DNA of 64,000 nucleotides, from the NCBI GenBank assembly GCA_029641185.1, contig JAPWGK010000004.1:620001-684000 (forward strand). The letters are read 5' to 3'. The position numbers and the translations under genes are program-made. Under the pieces are notes generated by a model. It did no database searches. It worked only from the letters and a program-made list of their open reading frames with translations, and was not told the origin of the DNA. The DNA comes from Pseudofabraea citricarpa (taxonomy: Eukaryota > Ascomycota > Leotiomycetes > Helotiales > Dermateaceae). The stretch's first letter is position 1; every line of letters starts with the position of its first letter. Below, piece by piece: positions 57,913 through 64,000 of this stretch.

Positions 57913-60900
57913 ATGAGCTATCTCCTGATACTAATTACCTGCCTCTGCATCAACCCTGCCGCTGCCGTCTTCCTCGATTTCCAGAACTGCCTATCCGAAT
58001 CATACCAGCACGATACGCCATTACTGCTGCAGTTCGTGCCATTGTTCGTCGATGCTGTCTTTAATACCTCCGACTCTTCACATAACCTGCGCGTGACGGT
58101 CTGGGGGAATGTGACAGGATCGCTGCCTCTACGTGCCTTGCCAGGCGCCAACGATACCGAATACTGGAATAGTAATACAACAACGGATGGGAAGATTCTG
58201 AGTGTTCCGGATCCCAATGGGGTCAACAAGCTCACAACGTCCTTTAACAAGGTCAACGTCCTAACCTACGAACCATGGAGTCAGACACTGGAGTGGTGTG
58301 AACAATTGGTGAATGGGACTTGTCCCCTTGGACCCTCATTCACAGCAAATGCGTAAGTAAATTTGTTAATCGGAGGAGAAATACAATTCTGATTCTAACC
58401 TTTTCAACTGTAGGAGCATCCCACACGAGCTACCTTCGTTCTCAATGTCGAACAATTTTTATTCGACTTATGCCTTCACTTCACTTACAGCAACAATGAT
58501 GATAAAAAATGGAGATGCTGCCATTACAAATATTGGTTGTGTATCAGTCAATATCACTCCGGACCTTGGATCGACCTTGAGTGATCTGATCACATACATA
58601 CCCGCAACTATCCTCATTATTGTTGGCATTGCAACAGCCTTTGCCGGGGTTTTTAGCCCATGGGGATCGACTGATACGTTTAGATGGACTTCAAACTATG
58701 GCAGAGACGCCGATCTGTTACGCTTAGTTACCCCTGGCTTTGGAGATTGCTTACAATACATCCAATTCGTGGCTCTCACGGGCGGTCTTACGCTCAACTA
58801 TCCTGGCTTCTACCAACCTATCATAAGCAAGGTTTCTTGGTCAACATTGATGTTTAACCAGAGTTTTGTGCATAACACCACGGGCAATACCAGTCTCCTG
58901 GATGGCATGTACGTTACCAGAGGATCTTATGGCCTTGATAAGCTTCGTCAGCTAGTCGGTTTAGGTGATGTCGATGATGTATGGACTGGCATGGTGATTT
59001 GGCTCTTGGTTATCATTGCTTCCGTCCTAGCGTTTATTCAGATTGGCTTTGCAGCAAGATGGGCCTATCGACAATTAAACAACACGCAAGAGGAGGATCT
59101 GAGAGCCAAGAACTTCCCATTTTCAGTCGGCAACGTCGTCCGAGTTGTTTTCAACTACTTTTTACTGCCAATCGTTGCTCTTTCTATGTACCAATTGGTC
59201 GTAGCTGGACAATCTCCGGCATACACTGTTGGTCTAGCAGCAGCACTGCTAGTACTTATTGTTGGCTTTGCTGTGTGGTTGCTTTATTTGGTTGCAACCA
59301 CAAGACCAAGGTCATTCCTGTTCGATGATTTACCAACGGTCCTTCTTTATGGATCACTGTACAACACCTACTCTGACAATGCTGCACCATTCGCACTAGT
59401 TCCTGTACTCTTGACCTTCGTTCGTGGTGTCTCGATTGGCGCAGTTCAACCTTCAGGTATCGCTCAACTTGTACTCCTTGCAATTTGTGAGGTCCTTACC
59501 ATACTCTCACTTCACGCCTTCCGGCCATTTCATTCGGCTACGTCAAATAACGCCTATCACACTATCTTTGCTGCTGCACGATTTGCGTCTGTTCTCCTGA
59601 TGACTGCGTTCGCTCCCTCTCTTGGTGTTACAGAGGGCCCGAAAGGATGGATTGGTTACGCCATTCTTTTATTACACGCCCTGGTACTAATTTTCCTATT
59701 TCTTCTGAATGCTATACAGACGATAGTGGAGGTCACAGCTAGGATGGCAGGGGCCGGAGGAGATGAGACGGGCGCTGCCAGAGGTGGTCTGGTCAGGGTT
59801 TTCGGTATGCGACAACTATCACGGCGCTTACCTCGTCGTGATGCTGGCTCTAGGGCTAGTCAGCTTTCGAATGCTGCAATGCTTGATACTGAAGCTGATC
59901 GCAAAGACTACATTGTCAATGGCAATAGAATGAGGGCCGAATCAGCTGGTAGTAATGCGGTGCTCTTAAACAGACAAAGCACCGGACTGGACTCGACAAG
60001 TGTTGATCCCTTTGCAGCCCCACCAGCGAATGGCTCAGGTGGATATACGCCATCTACACCGGAGGCAAGCAGCTTTTCATTCTTACCTTCAGCAGCAGCT
60101 CCTGCCGGACAAAGCAGAGTCCGTGGGCCTATACTTGGTCTATCTACTGCGGACGCAGCCGACCCTTATTACCGACCTCCAAGACCGCGTAGGCCAACAA
60201 TAGAAGCTTACTCACCTGGTGCCAGGAGTCGTGGATCATGGGCCAGTGGAGACTGGGGGAATAGGCCAGACACGGCTACGAACGATGCAAGCGAACAGCT
60301 AGAAGGGCCATCGATTTCTGGACGTGTAACACCTGTGCAGCAAGCCCTGGATACAAGCCCTCACGAAGCACGACGGTCACAAGCTGATTATGCCACGAGA
60401 GAAGTCGATTTCTATTATGGGGTTCGAGGCCCAGCTCTGAATGCAAATATCCCCAGTCGTCGTATCAAGACGGGACCTGCAGATCCCACTGGAATCCCCG
60501 CATCTGCCGCAGGATGGTTCAAGGGCCTCTTTGGCGGCAAGACCAAGGAAAAGGGTAAAGGATTTGAGGTAGTGAGAAGTTCTCGAATGCCACCAGCGAT
60601 GATGGCTAAGAATGCGGCTCCTGAACCAGAGACACCCCCCGAGGGGATCCCGGTAGCTACAGGGGGCGTCCGTAATGGGCCTATTGATTCGGACTCGGAA
60701 GACGAAGGCAGCCCAAGGCAAAGGCCCGGTACAGAATCTAAGCAGGCGGCTGCTGGGGGAGATGGACAAGCCGACGAAAATCTTGTCAGCCCTTTACAAT
60801 CTGATGATGAAGACGATTCAGACAGCGATCGAAAATCGACCAGATTTACACGGATCTCAGATATACCTCCTTCACTACCAGGTATTGAAGCGAGCGATGG

Positions 60901-61351
60901 CATAGAACTTCCAAGCAGGTTCCCGTCCAAGGCGAGCTCGCGACACCCTCCAAACCACAATCCAATAATGCCTGGATTTTCCGATGTACCGTTGATACCT
61001 TCGGTACCGCGTAAGAGCTCCCGGCGCAAATCAATGAGCGTGGACCTATCTGCCGCGCGCGATACGAGCCGCCATAAGCCTCAAGGTTCCTTGGAACCAC
61101 GATTGCCGTTCGATCGCTCGGACTCCAATAGACGTCATTCAGCCGTCTCTTCGAAGTCAAGCGTGGGACCAGTTGAGGACCAGCGTTCGAGGCAAGGATC
61201 ATCTGTAACTGGCCAGTTCAATGCAGATGCAGAGAATGACCGTCCCACGAGTATGGGCTTTGTACATCATCATAACATTCATACGGTTAACCAGTCAGAG
61301 AACCCAAAATACATGGGTAGCTCTGCAGAAGTCGTCAATGCACGCGACTAG
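57913..61351 (+). CDS. TRP-like/FLC-family membrane protein (ML-like + TRP domain)
   Basis: Exons 57913-58352 and 58414-61351 give 1125 aa; the intron is 58353-58413 (GTAAGT, TCTAACC branch, GTAG). Residues 1-18 are a signal peptide (MSYLLILITCLCINPAAA). A lumenal or extracellular ML-like domain follows to ~215, with several N-glycosylation sites (NVT, NDT, NTT, NGT, NIT) and paired cysteines. Then come about nine hydrophobic segments (~220-610), including VIWLLVIIASVLAFIQIGF and YAILLLHALVLIFLFLL, the TRP domain of the fungal PKD2/FLC family. The last ~490 residues are a disordered cytosolic tail rich in S, P, R and D. Known relatives (S. pombe Pkd2, yeast Flc proteins) act in calcium flux, FAD transport or cell-wall integrity; which applies here is open. 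The frame is open upstream, but the ATG at 57913 immediately opens the signal peptide. Confidence 0.92.
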
Positions 61352-63625
61352 CACAAAAACAACAATAGACATGCCTTTCTAATTCCTCGCACAACAACGA
61401 ATCTCCTTTTACGTCTTTAGGGAAAAGTGTTCCGGCGTTCGAAACTTTGGGGTCTCGCGCCCATGTATGTATGTTATCGCTTCTCCGTCGGGCGGCGGAG
61501 GAGCATTGAGCGGGATGCAAACCTAGGGGTGGCTAGCAATGAGTTTTTTTCCTCCCTTTCCTATTCTCTTGTGTATGTGTGGTGGTTTTATTTTTCCTTA
61601 AATCTTCTCTAATACGGGACCGGGCATTGCATGGGCACACCTAGGTGGGTGATAAGGATGAGGTTAGGATGAGAAGGGGGGATGGCTGGTGTGCAATGTG
61701 CATGACTGGAATACAGGAAACAGATGCAGATAGGAAGATTCTGTTGACCATAATTAACCAACTTAATAGTTCCCATTTTCTAGTGTCATGTGTGTCTATT
61801 GTGAAGCTGATGCAATATGTTAATACCTGATAAATCAACTGACTTGATTTACTTCGGTAAGATGCCTCTGCATATATGTACTTGTGTTGTTTCATTTGAT
61901 TTTGTCTGTTTGCCTGCCCGCCCTTGCTCGCTAAATATAAACACGCACGGCCGGCAACAATGACGGCAACAACAACAACAACGGCAGCGAGCGGGATTCC
62001 GGAATCAAAGACTTTTTTTCTCTTTAGTCTTTTGAAGAAGCCCTTGTCATTCAACTGACGACCGAAGGACCGAAGGGCATGGCAAAGACCAAGAATCGGG
62101 TTTTGATTCCTCCTAACCCCGAACAATCGAATTGACGTCCCCTCAATTTTTCTTTTATAACCAAGAAGGGTTTTTTTTCTCTCCTTGGTGTTTGTAGGAA
62201 TACGGCATGCATCCCGTCGCATCCGAATGGGGTAACTTTGCAGCCTTGCTATATACAGCACAGTTACTTCTTGGCTTGGGTGGGTGGAGGTAGGCTGCCA
62301 AGTGCCGTGTCCGTCGGTCCGCGTGTGCTGTCATTGGCGTGCGTCGTATCGTGCGTGCGGTACGGTAGATGCATACTGTGGAGGGAGAGGAGGGAAGGAA
62401 GGAAGGAAGATTTTTCGGAGTTCGGATCCTCTCGAAATGATGGGATTGAGTTTTTTGTTTTTTGTTTGTGTACGGTACTACAGTAATGGCGTATGGAGAT
62501 TGGGTTGGGTTGGGTTGGAAATTGAGTTGGGTTGTTCGGGTTTAGGCGTTTGGGGTTGTTTTGCTTTCTGCTGTGTTGCTTGTGAATGGTAAGCTGGATG
62601 GATATTAGGAAGCTTGGGTTATTCGTTCGCTTTGGTATTATATGTGAGGTGGTTTTTGTTAATTGATGTGGTGACTTTATTTGAGATTGAGTTGGATGCA
62701 GGTAGCTATTGTAACAGCTTGGGGTCGTCGAAAATCCAATGTAAGCTAAAAGTTAAATCCAACGAAAGTTGATAACGTTCTACTGTACAGAGTCCGAGGT
62801 TATTACTTTAAAGAATGCTAGACTACTCATGTTTGGATTCTCTAGATAAAAGCTAGAAGTCGGTGGAAAGAATACACCCAGAATAAGTCTTCCTCACCTG
62901 GATTGCCTGGCTACCAACAGCCGAGCAACATAGGAGAAAGGAGACCCTTTCCATAATTATGTCAATATGAGATGAACCTCTTTCATGCGTGCGTGCCCAG
63001 CAACGAGTTCTTACTGACTGGGCTGACCAAGAATGACTAAGTGCGGCGTCTCTTTGTGACAAGCTACGGTGCAAGTGCACTCGTTCTGCTTAGTCTTGTT
63101 GATAATAGCATAGGTACCTATAGCTGTGATTAGTGACAACATCATCGTCACCTTCAGGCTGAAACCACACGTCGTCTACACGGTGAATAACAGAATCCGA
63201 TCCGACGTACGACCGATGACGAGGTCGACAGCGACCCACGAGGGAAACCCTTGGCTACTGACCCAACTACCCCACCATCAAATTACAGTAGAGCTCGGCC
63301 ACCACCACCACCACCACCACCACCACTACAGTACCACCACCACAGCCAGCTACCAGCCCAGCCCTCCACTAAAAGCTGATCTGCGCCTCCCTCCAGAGTC
63401 TCAGAGCGGGCCACCAACCAAAATTTCTGATGCGTCATTTTGCCTGCCGCTATCAACATTCCCGTGGTGCGGCCTCGACTATCACTGTTCTGCATCCTCT
63501 GCAGTCCCCAGAATATTGAGCACAGCCTCATCTGAACATTCCCCCCCTCTATCGCGCCCACGTCGCCCTTCTTAACCTGCTCATTGTTCCAACGTGCGAG
63601 GACGTCGTGACGCCATATCGCGAAA
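61352..63625. other. Intergenic region, no gene seen
   Basis: 3' end of the TRP-like gene and promoter of the OSBP-like gene. It holds a GGGTT repeat (62502-62518) and a (CAC)n tract (about 63300-63327). A 206-codon minus-strand frame (62261-61641) has no domain or compositional support. Confidence 0.6.
63300..63327. repeat. (CAC)n trinucleotide repeat
   Basis: About nine CAC units lie upstream of the OSBP-like gene. Confidence 0.9.
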
Positions 63626-64000
63626 ATGGTCAGCCTTACGGGTCTTAAGGACCACACTCATCGCCGAGCTTCCGGGGCAAGTATGTTGTTACCTTTGCAT
63701 CTTGATGTTCCATCTGCGAAAGGAGAGGCTGCAGTATCTGGCTGTGTGGTTTGGGGAAGCACCTGCTAACGTCAAGCCGGGCCTGCAGGTAATCGATCAT
63801 CTGTCGACGAGGTGAGGTCGGATGGCGCGGAGGAGGAGACGACCATTGTCGAGCCTGATCAGGGAAATGGTGAGGATGCAGCGGGTTCATACTGAGGCGG
63901 CCGAGCTGAAGCTGATGGTTCGACAGTCCTCTCTCATATTATTTCGCAGTTGCGGCCGGGTGCAGACCTGAGTCGAGTGGTGCTGCCAACTTTCATCCTC
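63626..64000 (+). CDS. Oxysterol-binding protein homologue (OSH family), 5' part only
   Basis: This gene is cut by the window end. Exons 63626-63680, 63789-63869 and 63927-64000 splice in frame to the first 70 residues. Introns are 108 nt (GTATGT, CTGCTAAC branch, CAG) and 57 nt (GTGAGG, GACAG). A short acidic N-terminus (SDGAEEETTIVEPDQ) leads straight into the start of the lipid-binding OSBP domain, VLSHIISQLRPGADLSRVVL then PTFIL. The lack of PH or ankyrin domains before it places it with the short OSH proteins (OSH4-7 type). These carry sterol or phosphatidylserine in exchange for PI4P between membranes; which lipid is carried here cannot be read from the visible part. Confidence 0.85.

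Noticed and set aside
61641..62261. 206-codon minus-strand frame after the TRP-like gene
   Set aside because: Contains homopolymer and VVVVVAV low-complexity stretches and no domain; likely chance.

Overview
The window is nuclear DNA of a filamentous ascomycete (Pezizomycotina; Leotiomycetes is my best guess from the look of the proteins, but nothing seen here proves the class). The evidence is the set of fungal gene families, many short introns of about 47-120 nt with GTAAGT-like donors and CTAAC/CTGAC branch sites, and gene spacers of 0.3-3.9 kb rich in pyrimidine tracts and microsatellites. I see no rRNA, tRNA, CRISPR array, intact transposon or secondary-metabolite cluster. I support 20 genes with good confidence plus one weak candidate. 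Most had to be assembled across introns.

Layout. 0-5 kb: a cytochrome b5/b5-reductase fusion, and a 3-hydroxyacyl-CoA dehydrogenase spliced in frame to a YWTD beta-propeller. 6.6-9.1 kb (minus): a WD40 protein with a long disordered N-terminus. 11.6-14.9 kb (minus): a mitochondrial RNase II-family exoribonuclease of the DSS1/CYT-4 type. 15.5-19.7 kb: the small subunit of molybdopterin synthase, a small PSI-domain membrane protein on the minus strand, and a Zn2Cys6 transcription factor. 20.5-23.9 kb: an FMP42-like MFS transporter and a DUF3605/GIG1-like protein. 24.4-28.0 kb: a divergent pair of chromatin genes, an ING-family PHD protein (YNG2-like) and a class I histone deacetylase (HOS2-like). 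30.6-31.1 kb: a tail-anchored small protein. 34.5-36.8 kb: UTP-glucose-1-phosphate uridylyltransferase. 37.8-39.7 kb: a FYVE-RING ubiquitin ligase (PIB1-like). 41.3-46.0 kb (minus): a tricalbin. 49.1-52.4 kb: a large conserved-looking protein I cannot name. 53.7-55.3 kb: one short secreted protein and one weak candidate. 57.9-61.4 kb: a TRP-like/FLC family membrane protein. 63.6 kb to the end: the first exons of an oxysterol-binding protein homologue, cut by the window edge.

The genes do not form one pathway. Two loose themes recur. Several products act at membranes or contact sites and in lipid handling (b5 reductase, tricalbin, OSBP homologue, FYVE-RING ligase, TRP/FLC protein). Others act in chromatin and transcription (YNG2, HOS2, Zn2Cys6 factor).

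I found no clear new multi-gene system. The most interesting observations are at gene-structure level: a dehydrogenase-propeller fusion whose linking intron begins inside the dehydrogenase stop codon, two GC-AG introns, a possible second N-terminus for UGP1, and a PSI-domain gene split by a GC-AG intron so that neither reading frame alone shows it.
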